Shown: piece by piece, positions 44,805 to 55,927 of the stretch
Position numbering within the stretch: the first letter of the stretch is position 1
Layout: every line of letters begins with the position of its first letter
NCBI GenBank assembly: GCA_001600635.1
Contig: BCKL01000014.1
Span: 138,202 to 202,201 of the forward strand
Reading direction: 5' to 3'
DNA: 64,000 nucleotides
From: Leucosporidium creatinivorum
Taxonomy: Eukaryota; Basidiomycota; Microbotryomycetes; Leucosporidiales; Leucosporidiaceae
Made by a program: the position numbers and the translations under genes
Notes under the pieces: model-generated
Told to the model about the DNA's origin: nothing
Database searches by the model: none
What the model saw: the letters and a program-made list of their open reading frames with translations, nothing else

Positions 44805-45568
44805 CCGTACGAGGGTCGAAGTCGAAGCGAGCGAAGAGACGAAGCGAGCGAGCGAGCAAAGATGAGGAAGGAGGGAGAGAGGCGAGACGGCGATTCTGCT
44901 CTCTCCCTTCCACCTCTCGCTTTCTACTTTTGCTCTCGACTCGGACAGGACCGGAAGCTGGCTAGGAAGCTACAGGACTACACCTCGACAGCTCTACAAC
45001 TCGCCTCGCCTGCTCTTGCTTCAACCGCTCTCGGATCGCTCGCTCGACGTGGAAGCTCGCTCAGCTGCTCTACAAGTTGCTCGCTTAGCTTGAGGTAAGT
45101 TGTGCGCTTCTCTTCTGTAGCTGTGAGAGCGCTGTAGGGACTTGCTGGAGTTCAGCCCCGGCTAGCAGGGTGGCAGAGGCGAGCGAGCTCGAAGCGGACG
45201 ATGGAGGCGGCTCGTGCACTGTTGACATGGCGAGTCTTGGGTCGGCTGTAGGTCGCTCGGAGCAGTTGTAGAGCACAGAACAGCTCTGAGAGATTGCAGA
45301 AACGACCTCGAGTCTCTCCCCTGCTCGCAGATCGCCCGGCGCTGCCCTCGTCGGATTTGCTCGTTCGCTGCTGCTTTCGCGTGACCGATTAGCTAGCTAG
45401 TGAGTAGTAGATCCAGCTCTAAGCTTTTCCAGTATGTCCATAATACCTGAGAGCTAACGTGTTACTACCTCTACAGCACCCCCTCCTTCGCTCGCTCCCT
45501 CGGCGCTCACCTCTCCCCCTTCGCATCACTCACCCCCTACACTCCTCGCCTCCTCCCTCGTCTCCGAT
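44805..45568. promoter_or_regulatory. Unit-3 bidirectional spacer between B3 and C3
   Basis: At 764 bases it is nearly the same length as the other two spacers. The stretch 45060-45485 matches unit 1 (about 2400-2830) with only scattered changes, more closely than the flanking genes match. The C-side leader intron is retained (45400 gtgagtag to 45476 ctctacag), although the unit-1 ATG just before it is absent here. Confidence 0.65.
45085..45228 (-). other. Conserved small ORF in unit-3 spacer
   Basis: A 47-codon ATG ORF (MSTVHEPPPSSASSS... ending RSAQLTSS) corresponding to those at 2406-2573 and 10372-10539, but stopping eight codons earlier. It lies upstream of B3 on the same strand. Confidence 0.3.
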
Positions 45569-46778
45569 ATGGCCGACAAAGCCAACCCCGTATCTCAACC
45601 ACCTACCGCCCACGGGAAGCGATCCGGCGCCGCCAGAAGGAAGCTCAAGAAGGAGAAGCAGGCTCAGCTCCACATGCAACTCGCCCAGCTCCAGCTCGAC
45701 CTCGGGCCGCCTCGTCTACCACCCGAGCTTCAGCTACGCGTGATACAGGTGGAAGGCGAGCTGGTAGAAGAGCCAGGCATGTTCAACGACCCATCGCGCG
45801 ATCGCCGAGCTTTCCTGCGAAAGGCCTCCCTCATCTGTTCGCTCTGGAGGATCGAGGCGCAAAGGTTGCTGTGGGATGCGCCTCAGCTACGCTCCGATGC
45901 CGCGGTGAAGAGCTTCGTCAAGAGCTTTCCTCTCGCCAATCGCCCGTGGACGCGCTGCCTTGACCTCCTCGCTCCCCGAGACGAGACGCTGGCCGACACT
46001 GCGCTCGTCGCACAAGTCATCAAGAGCTGTTCGGGGCTACACAAGCTTGCGCTGTCCAACATCTGCGATCTGGACCCCTCGATCCTATACGACTCGGGCC
46101 TTAAGGGTAGGTGGGGAGCTCGCGGTCTCGACGACCCATGAAGTGCTGACTAGTTGCGCTCGCTCGCTCGACAGATCTCACAGAGCTCAACTTGGCGTAC
46201 GACGTGGGGTTCGCGCGCGCAACCGTTTCCCCGTTCGACTACCTTTCACCCTCTCCTTCCTCCGCCTCAACTTCCTATATCAACTCGGCGCCCTGATGCC
46301 GCCCGAGCTCGTAATCGCTCTTCTCGAAAGCGTCAAGGAGTACGCCTACGTGGATGTAGGGCTCCTTGCAGATACGCCAACTCCTCGTCCGCCACGGAGA
46401 TGCATACTGGCGACCTCGAGTAGGCCGCTCCAGCTTCAAGCTTTGTCCCTCGGGTTCACCTCAACTTCCGTCGACCTTGCGCTATCGATACTTCCCGTGG
46501 TTCGCCAGTGCACGCAGCTGGTTGGATTAACCATCAACGAACCCCACGACGAGGTCTTTACCGCCTTGCCCTCCTCCCTCCGCCGCCTCACTATCCGCGC
46601 CAATGCCCCGACCCACGACTTCATCAGGGAGGTCAGGCTACTTCGCAAGGGGCATGCCTGTCTAGCCGACCTGAAGGAGCTCGTTTTCTTCCGCTGGCCG
46701 GAGGCACATGTCAACCTGTGGAAGTTGGAGTTGGAGTGCCGAAGTAGAGGGATCCAGCTTTCCAGCGACTTGTACTAG
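45569..46778 (+). CDS. F-box-like protein, C subtype (copy C3), with an apparent frameshift
   Basis: Exons 45569-46106 and 46175-46778. It starts MADKANPVSQ, with the full basic block, then F-box (PRLPPELQLRVIQ, RRAFLRKASLICSLW, EAQRLLW). The intron (gtaggt to gacag, with gctgac) is at the family position. After it the frame reads DLTELNLAYDVGFAR and then runs to a stop, while another frame supplies PVRLPFTLSFLRLNFLYQLG and the rest of the conserved half up to the stop at 46778. The switch lies within about 46205-46235, and the two exons together are not a whole number of codons. As in C1 this is a one-base-type shift or a sequence error, but at a different place. If real, the product ends shortly after the F-box. 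Confidence 0.6.
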
Positions 46779-47167
46779 GGTCAGAAGCTTCCTTAACGTC
46801 CGAAAGGCAGAGTACGAGCGATTAGCTTACCCCTACCTCCTCAGAGCTACTTCAAGGGACTACAGGACGAGCTGTTTCGTCGGCTGCGAGTCCGACACGC
46901 TCGGTTCGAGTTCGGCGACGATGTGCCAGGCGTCCGGGGTAGACGAACCGACGCAGAGCTTGGCTGTAGGCACGTTGGAGAGGTTTGAAAAGCGCGCGAC
47001 CATAGCAAAGACCCCTCATAGCCGAGAGAAGACGCCCGTTGACCGCTCGGCGCACGGCGAGGCTCTGCGAGTCGGACCTGCTCTTCTGCTCGCTCTTCTG
47101 CTCGCTATGGCAGCAGCAAAATGGATCGTCTAGCTGTATTAGTGCTGTATCTATCGACGCGAAACCT
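46779..47167. other. Convergent flank between C3 and the HAD-family gene
   Basis: About 390 bases of probable 3' UTRs; nothing recognised. Confidence 0.35.
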
Positions 47168-48692
47168 CTATGGCAGAACGTGACCGAATCCTTCCCTCTC
47201 GAGCGCCCACCGAACGCCCTCCTACGAAGCGAAGACGAGAGCGGGTCAGCCGTGCGCCACGACTCCCGAACGGCAGCAAAACTCACCAACACGTTAGGCT
47301 GAATGATTGTCGGCTTATGCGCCGCATCATTCTCGTCCTTCCCCCGGAACACGCCCGTCCTCACGAGGATGCTCTCCCAGCCGAAGCCGTTTGCGCCAGC
47401 AATGTCGGAAGCAGGGTTGTCGCCGACCATGTAGACGCGGCCGTTGAATGTTGGGCTCGTCTTGCCGTGTAGATCGACGTTCGAATGGCCTTCCCGTGCG
47501 GCTTGGATCGCCGAGAAGAGGAGGGAGGAGGAGTAGTCGTAGGTGGCCTTGCTTGGCTTGCCGCCGGTCGTCCTGGGGAGGGATCGGAGTCAGCACTTCG
47601 TGCTACGTCAAAGTGAGAGCTCAAGAGCTAGACGAACCGGTGAAGATCGTAGCCAGTGACCTCTTTAAAGACGGCGGCGATGCTCGTCTGGAGTGCTCCC
47701 TGCCCGAACCGAGGCTGACTCCACTCGTTCCCCCATAGCATATCCGGGTTGGAGAAGTAGACGGGTAGCTGGTTCTCTGCTGTCCAGAGTGAGGGGTCCT
47801 TGAGATCCTTGTGAGTGCCGAGCACTCCCTTCTCCGAGCGAACGAGGTCGAGCACGAGCTGCACGTCTCGGCCCCAGTCCATCGAGTCATGGAAGACAAG
47901 TACGGCGGCGAACTGAGGAAGCGAAAGGTAAGCAGGGATAGCTACAGTTCGGCAAACTGGAAGAAGCTCACCTCGATCTTCGAAAAGTCGACATCACGCT
48001 TGACATACTGCAGCTCGCGCTCGCTCAGACGACCGTAAGGCCATGCCGAGTGGTCCCAGTGAAGGATGTCGGCGGGGATGTAGGCGTGCTTGAATCCGTA
48101 GGCCTCGGCGACGAGACGGCAGCGGTTCGACAGTCCACCGACGACGAGGACGGGCTTGTCACCGTACTTGACGGCTAGAGGACGGAAGATGGTATGACTC
48201 TGTACGATTTGGTGCTCCCCGACCTATTGCACAAGGGGTCAGCGATCATACGCGCGGAAGGAGAGGGTCAAAGTGAGCTCACCTCGCCACCGAGCTCCTT
48301 GGTGAGCTTCTGAGAGCGAGCGTGCTCGATGGAACCACCGCCATTGGTGACGCAGATGAAGGGGAACTTGGTGGAGGTTCTGTTGTTGCCGGTGAGGATT
48401 TGTAGCGCCTCCTTCGCTTCCGGGAGCACTGCGCGATTGCCAAGTTAGCGAGCGATTCACGAGCAGCTGCAGGATAGCAGGCTTACCATTCTCTCCTTGT
48501 TTTAGCACACCATCAATATCGAACGCGAATGCAGGTGGCACGCCAGTAGCTACAGAGTCAGATGAGAGATCAGCTCGACGCGAGCGACCGGCGGTGACGA
48601 AAGGAGGGCTCACTTTGGAGGCAGCGGACGCCTTTAGGAGCTGCCTTGAGCAGAGCAGAGCGTAGCTGAGAAGTAGAAGCGAGTAGAGACAT
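47168..48692 (-). CDS. HAD-superfamily (IIA) phosphatase, HDHD5/CECR5-like
   Basis: Seven exons (48692-48614, 48549-48487, 48428-48283, 48223-47972, 47912-47638, 47572-47287, 47221-47168) encode 384 residues. Catalytic motif I is AFAFDIDGVL (two Asp), motif II FICVTNGGG, and motifs III/IV lie in KPSKATYDY and VYMVGDNPASDIAGAN with the metal-binding DNPASD. This set and the cap domain between motifs II and III mark subfamily IIA, and the order matches the HDHD5/CECR5 (yeast YKR070W) group. The first ~27 residues (MSLLASTSQLRSALLKAAPK) are basic and Ser-rich without acidic residues, suggesting mitochondrial import. Substrate is not established for this group. One intron uses a gttcgt donor. It is divergent from the HbrB-type gene. 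Confidence 0.87.
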
Positions 48693-48920
48693 GTCGAATG
48701 AGCAGCGACGAAGAGGTTCAAGAGCAAGAGAGCTGCTCACTAGCACTCTCCTTCGCGCCGTCCACTTCGCTTCGGACCGCCCGCTCTTCGCACCTCATCA
48801 CTTACTGGCCGGCAGAGGGACTCCGCCGCACCTTGGAGCTGTACAAGATTACAGGCTACGCCCCGTCACCTCACAAGACCGCCCCTCTCCCACTTCAGCT
48901 CAGCGGCACCTCGACCGTCG

Positions 48921-51096
48921 ATGACCAGCTTCCCTCGAGTCGACGAGCGGCAACGGAGCAGCAGTCTGAGCGAGGCTACTTCCAAGGCTACGACACGGCC
49001 TTTCCCCTTCACCGAAGCTCGCGCAGGCTCTTCAGTCAGCGTCGCGACGTTTGGCGGGGCAGCTGCTGGTGCTGGAGCTGGCGCAGGAGGAGGATCAGCA
49101 ACAGCAGGACATCAGCCAGCTCTACCGCGGCATAACAGCGGCCCTAGCACACGCGGCGCTGGCTCTCAGCCCGCCTCTGGTCGCGCCTCGCCAGCCCTCT
49201 CCCTCTCCTCACGGTCCCTTCGCACTCTCCCTCCTTCGCAACGAAACAGCTCTTTCCGTAGTCCCAACCTTCCACCAACCAGCTCGTCTTCCTCGAATAC
49301 ACTGCCCACCTTCAAAAGCTTAGACAGCTACAGCTCGAGGAACGTCTCGGCGGCGCTCGAACCTGGACCTTCGGAGGTGCGCCAGATTGACGATGTGTGG
49401 CAGGCTGTCTGCGTGAGGGTACTGCCGTTGTAGTGGGTTGTCTTTCGAACCTCTCTATAGGCAACGCTGACCTCGTTCTCGTCCACAGCAACGGCGAGGG
49501 CGTCCGAGGCTATGTCGAGGAGCTGTGCGAGCTCGTTATGTACGTCTCGTACGAGTTTCAGCTATTTAAGATCGCTGATTCTGACTGCACCATCCATCTA
49601 CAGCACCCACGTCCAACGCACCTTCACTCGCTGCCAGTCGTCGGCCTCGAGAAGCGCTCAAAACCCCTCGGCCGACCTCTCCTCGCTCGTCACGGGCTTG
49701 CTCATTGCCGACCTCAGCGAGCTGCTACGGATAGGAACGACAACACTCTCTGGCAAACTCTCACCGCTCGCTCCAGCTCAGCCGCTGTCGGATGAAAAGT
49801 TCCTCCTTCGCCTGTGAGTCGTTCCGCTCGGCTTTCTCGGTTCAAGTCAACTGACCCGCTTCCGCCTCTCGCAGCAACGAGATCTGGCTCTTCTTTTGGG
49901 GCAGCGTCCTGCCACACCTGGAAGCCATATTCTGGGTCCTCCGTTGCGACCAGCGACTCAAGGCGGCGGTTGGTGGAGGAGCACGGGAGCGAGAACGAGA
50001 AGGCCGGACAGAGTGGGGCGAGGGACGAATCGACGTGCGCAAGCTCGCTCTCATCGAGTTCCGGGATCATCTCATGCACCCCGAGATCGACCGGATCAAC
50101 CACCTCTTCAACTCGATGTACTCAAGACCGCCGAGCAGTCGAGCCAACGATGACAGCGGGGTCGACACTCCCCCTCAGCAGCACGGACCCAATTCGTCAC
50201 ATCGCCCTATCCCTTCCTTCTCTTCGGCGGCTACTCTCATGGCTTCAGGCTCTACCACTCCCGCTCAATCGACACCTCCCTCTCGCGCCGCCTCGGTCCC
50301 GCCTCTGCAGACGTCGGCTTCTATTCAGGCTGCAGGACGACGTCGACAAATGGTCGCGTAAGCCTCAGCCTACTCTCCTACATCCCTGTCGAGCGAGCTG
50401 ACCCTCGTCTCCTCTATCAGCATCCTCGCCTCGGTCCTCACCGGCGACGAACGACAAGCCGAGATGGACATCCTCCTCCGCACCATGCGCAACAGTCCCA
50501 TGACGGGCCCCTCCTCCCCCGTCATTGACCGTCGCCAACACCGTCCTCCACTCCTCAACGTCACCTCTTCATCAACATGGGGCGCAGGCCGACTCGCCGG
50601 CGACCGTCGAGGCTTCCTCGGCGAACGAGGGGGGACTATGAACGGACAGGAGACCCCGCTGTCGGATGAGCCGTCGGAGTGGAGCGAGGGAGCGGAGAGT
50701 GGGATTGCGATGAGGAGGAATGGGAGTGGGAAAGCCAAGCGGCGGTCGAGGGCGGGGACGATGGACAGTTTGGACGAGGACGAGCCGAGCGGATTCGCCG
50801 ATGGAGGCAGACCAGCAGCGTTAAGCCTGTCAACCCTGACCGATGCCTCAGGCGGAGGAGGGCACGAGGTCGCCGGCTCGGCGACGCCCGTCGGTCGGAG
50901 GAACAGCGGCCGGATGTTCCTCCCTCTCCTCGGTCGCTCGATGAGTGGGAACGAGTCGATCGTCACCGCTTCTTCGGCGCGGACGGCGCTGGGAGGCTCG
51001 CAGGTGGAGGGAGGAGCGACGAAGCTGAGGCGGCATAGTAGTCAGCGAGGGGAGGAGAGCGAGAGCGCTAGCCAGAGCGAGCGGGAGCCGCTGTAG
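48921..51096 (+). CDS. HbrB-type TORC2 subunit (Bit61/PROTOR-like)
   Basis: Exons 48921-49429, 49489-49539, 49604-49813, 49875-50357 and 50421-51096 encode 642 residues. From about residue 155 the HbrB domain can be read: DDVWQAVCVRVLPFNGEGVR, VEELCELV, LIADLSELLRIG, NEIWLFFWGSVLPHLEAIFW and VRKLALIEFRDHLMHPEIDR. In yeast and animals such proteins (Bit61, PROTOR) are peripheral subunits of TOR complex 2 at the plasma membrane. The N-terminal and C-terminal regions are Ser/Gly/Arg-rich and probably disordered, with RRNSGR and RRHSS sites. The first intron (gtagtg donor at 49430) is needed to create FNGEG. An earlier ATG at 48698 begins a frame that does not join to the domain. Confidence 0.87.
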
Positions 51097-51443
51097 GGCT
51101 CGAGTTGGGAGCTGAGCATGTTGTAACGTTAGCGTGTCTCGCTGAGCACTCCTCTGCCCTTCGCGAGCCTGAGCAGTCTTGCGACGACCTCGCTCGCTCT
51201 GCTCGTCGCTTCGTGGATCGCCTCGCTCTCGTCTCGAGACCTATTAGATCTAGACGACTACGCTGCATTTCGTTAGCGGCGGGGTACTACGGTAGAGAGA
51301 GGACGAGATGCTAAGTGGGTACGAATGGAACATGGGGGAGAGGGAAGACGGATTGCGAGCGAGCAAAGCGAGCGACGAGGGGGTATAAATGGACAGTTCG
51401 GAGGACAAGCACAAATAAGGACAGAGGGGGGAGGATGGATACG
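51097..51443. other. Convergent flank between HbrB gene and PHD gene
   Basis: About 350 bases, probable 3' UTRs, no gene seen. Confidence 0.35.
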
Positions 51444-54400
51444 CTACAGGGCGAGGAGATCTGCTAGAGAAGGAGAGTCAGCTTGTGCTCGAAGCGAGAC
51501 GGTCAAGCAAGCGACTCACCATCAAGAGCGACGGCCTGCTCAAGTCCTCCACTCCCGGTGCGAGCCATCGACGAGCCTTGCTGCTGCGCTCGGTACGGCG
51601 AAGCACTGGCAGCGTACTCGATCGATCCACGACGAGCGATGGATCCGACGGCGGCGGCGAAAGGGTTGGAAGCGAGCGCCGAAGTCGACGAGGCATTGCT
51701 GCCGAAAGGTTGCTGGAAGCTGAAGGGGACCGAGGGGACGCGTTGACGGGCCACGCGAGCGCCCTTGGGATGAAGAGGCGAAGTGTGAGGAGGGTAGTAG
51801 GGTGCTGAAGTGGAAGAAGGGACGACGCGATGCTGGTGAGTGGGCGAGCCGAACAGGCGTTGAGCGAATGATGGGGCGCGCTGGTGTCCTCCCTCGTGCG
51901 AATCGTTCTCGTTGTGCAGAGCCGAGAGGAAAGTCTGCGATGCGGTACGAGGAGTGGCGGTGATGTTGCTAGGGCCAGCGCGAGCTCGACCGGGCGTCTC
52001 CCACTCAAAGCTCGAAGCGACGGTCCTCGAGGGAGTCATCGTCATGTCGTGCCATGACTTCGGCTGGAAGTCGTCGTCCGTCTCCACCGGGTAGTGCTCT
52101 TCGTAGCCGTGCGAGTTGCCAAAGACGTGGCCATCCCAGCTGCCGACCCAGGCGCCCTGCTGGCCGACGACGTGAGGATCCTCGAAGCCGCCACCGCTGA
52201 CCATGCGAACGCGGCCGGTGCGGTAAAAGAGAGGCGAACGAGGCGAGTAGTCGGCGCGGTTGTCGTGAGTGAGTTTGGGAGTGACGGGAATGGGGAGGAC
52301 GTGGTTGGCGACGGGCGAGCGAGGAATGGCAGCGTGGCGGCGGATCGGAGAGGTTTTGGGAGAGGGTGCGAGCGCCATATCGGGAGCGTAGCCTCGGTAG
52401 AAGTTGTTTCGAGGACGAGGAGAGGTGGAGGAGGCGACGAGGATCGGCTCTTGGTGCGAGAATGTGGGCGTCGAAGGCGAGCCGACGATGGTCTCGAGAG
52501 GCTCGTCGTCCTGGATCCTCACGCGCTTGGCCGAAGGAAGCTCGGGCTGATCCGAGTCGGTGCAGCGGAAACAGCTCCACTGCTGAGGTAGGCGTTTCGA
52601 GGAGGGGATCTGGAGGCAGGCGAGGTGGAGCCAGACCTGACATTCGTCGCATTGAATCATGGGCTGCTCCTCGTCGTCCGGTTGGTGGCAGATGCAGTCG
52701 ACGATGTCCTCCACGGCGCGACCTTTGCCGTTCGGTCTCCTCGACTCCTGACGGTCGAGCTGCATCGCGAGCGCCGCCCTCGTTTTCGGTGCTGAGCGGG
52801 TGGGCGTTGCTGGGACCGCTGGCTCCTCCTCTGTCTCCTCCTCCGCCTCTTCTTCCATGGCAGCCTCGCTCGCCGCCGCGGCCTCCCCTCGTTCGCTTCC
52901 TTCTTCCCCTCCATCCTCCTCCACCCGCTTCCTCTTGGTCGTGAGCAGAACCCGAATGTTCTTGCCGCCCACCCGGACCTGCTGGTGAAGCACTGGAGCT
53001 GTTTCCTCCTCCTTCTCCTCCTGCTCATCGACGTAAGCGATCTCCAACTCCGGCTCCAATCTCCTCTCGACAAGACGGCGGCGCTCCTCCTCCGCGATCT
53101 CCTGCTCCCACTCCCTCGGCGCAGTGGACCAAGTAAGCTGGCGCTTCTCCTCGACCTCCTCCTCCTCCTCATCGTCGCTCTCGAGCCAAGAGCGAACTCG
53201 TCCTAATCGCTGGTCGACGACATGACTTCCGATCTTGCCGCCCGAGCGTCGAGGCTTGAGCGAGAAGGACGAGGCGACCGTCTTCACGTGGCCGAAGGCG
53301 TCAAATGATTGCGAAGAAGAGGATGAACCCTCTCCTTGCGATCCGACACCGAAGACGAGGGCGGGAGGGGAGGAGGGAAGAAGAGCGGCGGCGGCGATGG
53401 CCTCCCTCGCTGAGTCGGGGCCGAGCTGGGAGAAGAGGAGGGAGCGAGAGAGTGCGACCCTGCCCATCCCCACGACTTGCGCGGCCACCATGGCCGAGGT
53501 AGGTGGTGGAGGAGGAGGGCGATTGCGGGTTTGTCGAGTGGTGGGGCGAGCCGAGGCGGGACTAGGGCGAGGAGTGCTGACTGTCGAGAAGGCGGCGAGT
53601 CGCTGAGTGCGAGGAGTGACGGGGAGTGGTTCGAGTGAAGGTAAGAGTTGAGGTGGAGTGCGAAGGAGCGATTGGGAGGAAGCATGAGAGGGAGCGCGTG
53701 GAGGCGAGGAGAACTCGAAAGCTGGCCGAAGAGTGTCGGAAGGGGTGGAGGGAGATTCGAGTGTACTGAACGGTCTCTTTTGTGGTGAAGGAATGGTGAG
53801 GTGAAGTTTCTCGGGCGTGCGCGGTTGGATGGCTGGCGAAGGAGGGGCATCGTCGTTCCCGTCGAGCGCCGCGAGCGCCTGGAAGAAGGAGTCCACCGTC
53901 AACTCTTGGTCCTTGGACTTGACGATGCGAAGAGTGTCGTCCAGGACTTGATCGCTTGGCGTAATGCTGCAGAGATGGCGAAAGCGGAGAGTTAGCAATC
54001 TATCACCTTCGGCTGACCCTTCCGCGAGGACGCACCCATGCTGTGCGAGCTTGCTCATCAAAGTCTGCTTGTCCGACCTCAGAGTAGCAGCTGTAGCATT
54101 GGCGACTTCGTTGCTAGCCTCGGCCGAGGCGGTGCCAGCCTCCGTTGGGCGCTCGACTTGCTTCCCCTTGGAGGCGGCGGAGGTGATGGGCGAGACAATG
54201 GGAGTGGGTCCATCGTCCTGTAGGTTGTCGGAAGAGGTGATCTGTGCCCTGGTGAGGCTGCGAGAACTCCTGGTGCTCCTGGGAGGCGCCATGGCCGACT
54301 TGAGCGAGCTGCCGACGGACGACTTTGCCAGGGAAGGGGAGGGCGAAGGGGAACCGGGCTTGACGGCTCTGAGGTGCTGGTCGATCCTAGTCTGCCGAGT

Positions 54401-54619
54401 AGCCTTGCCCTTGGCTGATGGGGTGTTTGCCGTGCTCGACGGTCTGCTCTGAGCGCCGGCCGGCGATGAGGCGTGAGTGGGAGTGAGAGAGCGAGGCGGA
54501 GGGGTTGCTGAGGACCAAATGGAAGAGAGGAGCCTTTGGTCGTGAGATTTGCTGGCGGAGGGAGCGGATCTGCTCGGCGTAAGAGCAGAGGCTTGCGTGC
54601 TGCTGCTAGGGGCGGCCAT
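51444..54619 (-). CDS. PHD-finger protein, 1016 residues
   Basis: Exons 54619-54036, 53966-51520 and 51463-51444 encode 1016 residues. A PHD finger at about residues 615-665 shows the C4HC3 pattern: CICHQPDDEEQPMIQCDEC, WLHLACLQI and QWSCFRC. PHD fingers read histone H3 tails, so a chromatin role is likely. The N-terminus has QTRIDQHLRAVKP and many SP/TP sites; the middle is acidic and Arg-rich before the finger; the C-terminal ~350 residues are Ser/Pro-rich with no domain I recognise. The first intron (gtgcgt to ctgcag) avoids a less conserved read-through. The last exon is only 20 bases; without it the frame runs a few codons into the intron to a stop at 51503. No catalytic domain is seen. 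Confidence 0.85.
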
Positions 54620-55927
54620 CTAACGCTGCAGGAAGCCGAAGGATGTGCTGAAGGTGCGAAACGAGTGGGGTGTGCTGAGGCGAGCGAGAGGCGAGTGAGG
54701 CCTGCTGTAGGTCGACAGGCGGCCGTAGTTGGAAAGAGAGAAGCCTAAGATGGAGCCTCCAACTGTGAGTTTGAGAAGACGACGGAAGTGGGCGGGAGAG
54801 AAAGAGCGGCGAAGGGCGAGCACTCGAGTGTGATGGGCGAGCCTTGCTGAGCGAGGTGTAGCCAAGTACAGGCGAGCGAGGACGACGTAGAGCAGGAAGC
54901 AGACGATAATGTAGAAAGAGGGAAAGCCGTCTTCGATCATCGAGCCTCGAGCAAGTCGTCGAGCTCCGCGAGGTCGCTCCTCTTTCGCATTGCAGGCGAG
55001 TTCTCCTCTTCTGCAGCACTACATGAGCTCTATGTTGCTGGGCAGCTCGAGTGGACTCTCAAAACTGCTTCCCGGCGGTATCAGCTTCATCTTGGCCGTG
55101 GCTCGTCCACAGCTAGCCTCGAGCACGGAAAGCTCGGCGCGTGTGATATGCTTGCTGTAGAGCTGTAGGTGTGCAGTTCAGCACTCCCAGCTGTCCAGTA
55201 CAGCTTCAGAAACGAACCGAGAGAACCCCTGAGCCCCACTCTTGCATTGCGAGCCACTTCAACCGCCCGTTGGCTTCCATCCTCCTTCGGACGGGCCCTG
55301 AACATCTACAGTTGAGACCCTACAGCTTCTTGAGGCGAATCCCGGATTCTTCTATCGCCATTTAAACGCTAGAGACCTACAGACCTACATAAAACGCGTT
55401 CAGTCTTGCAGCATCTTGCTTCGGACTTGTCTGCACACCCCTTGTCGCCGCTTTCTGCTCTTGTCTGGGCTCGTTACGGCTTGATCTCCCCCCGAGATAC
55501 TCAACTACACCTCACTGACTAACTCCGTGCCCTTTCCGACTTGCACCAGCTCTCCTAAAGCTTCTAAAGCGCCTCTCATCTAAGGGCGCTCCGACGCGTC
55601 GTCCTCTCCTCTCCATCACACCACGAAAGGCCTGGAGTGGTTAGATTGAAAGCTGTGTGGCTCCCGGAAAGACACGTTTTGCTAGTTGAAATGGAGTACG
55701 AACTGCGATACAACTTTGCTCGCCCCTCCTCTTTCGCCGAGCTGCACTTTGGCCGAGCCTAGAAGAATCTCCAGTAGAGCTACCGCTGAGCTAGTCAGAG
55801 CTGGCTACTGGGTGTACTGAGATATCGATAGATATATTACGACCCTCCTCTATGCCCCACACGATCTACAAACGTCTAAGTATCCTGCTCGGCGAGTCCC
55901 TTCGGCGCCATCCCTTTCTATACACGC
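54620..55927. other. 1.3 kb intergenic region, PHD gene to transporter gene
   Basis: No supported gene. A 106-codon minus-strand frame (54620-54940) ends immediately before the PHD start codon and begins with a hydrophobic stretch (FYIIVCFLLYVVLARL); it more likely reflects leader sequence. The part 55370-55900 is less GC-rich than the genes and holds no tRNA or other RNA gene I could recognise. Confidence 0.4.

Noticed and set aside
48698-48920. Earlier start (MSSDEEVQEQES) for the HbrB-type protein
   Set aside because: That frame does not join to the HbrB domain without an unsupported splice; the ATG at 48921 opens the right frame.
54620-54940. 106-codon minus-strand ORF with a hydrophobic start before the PHD gene
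   Set aside because: Ends just upstream of the PHD start, no recognisable family; more likely leader sequence.
55370-55900. Possible structural RNA gene in the less GC-rich intergenic stretch
   Set aside because: No tRNA A/B boxes, cloverleaf or known snRNA/snoRNA signature could be found by eye.
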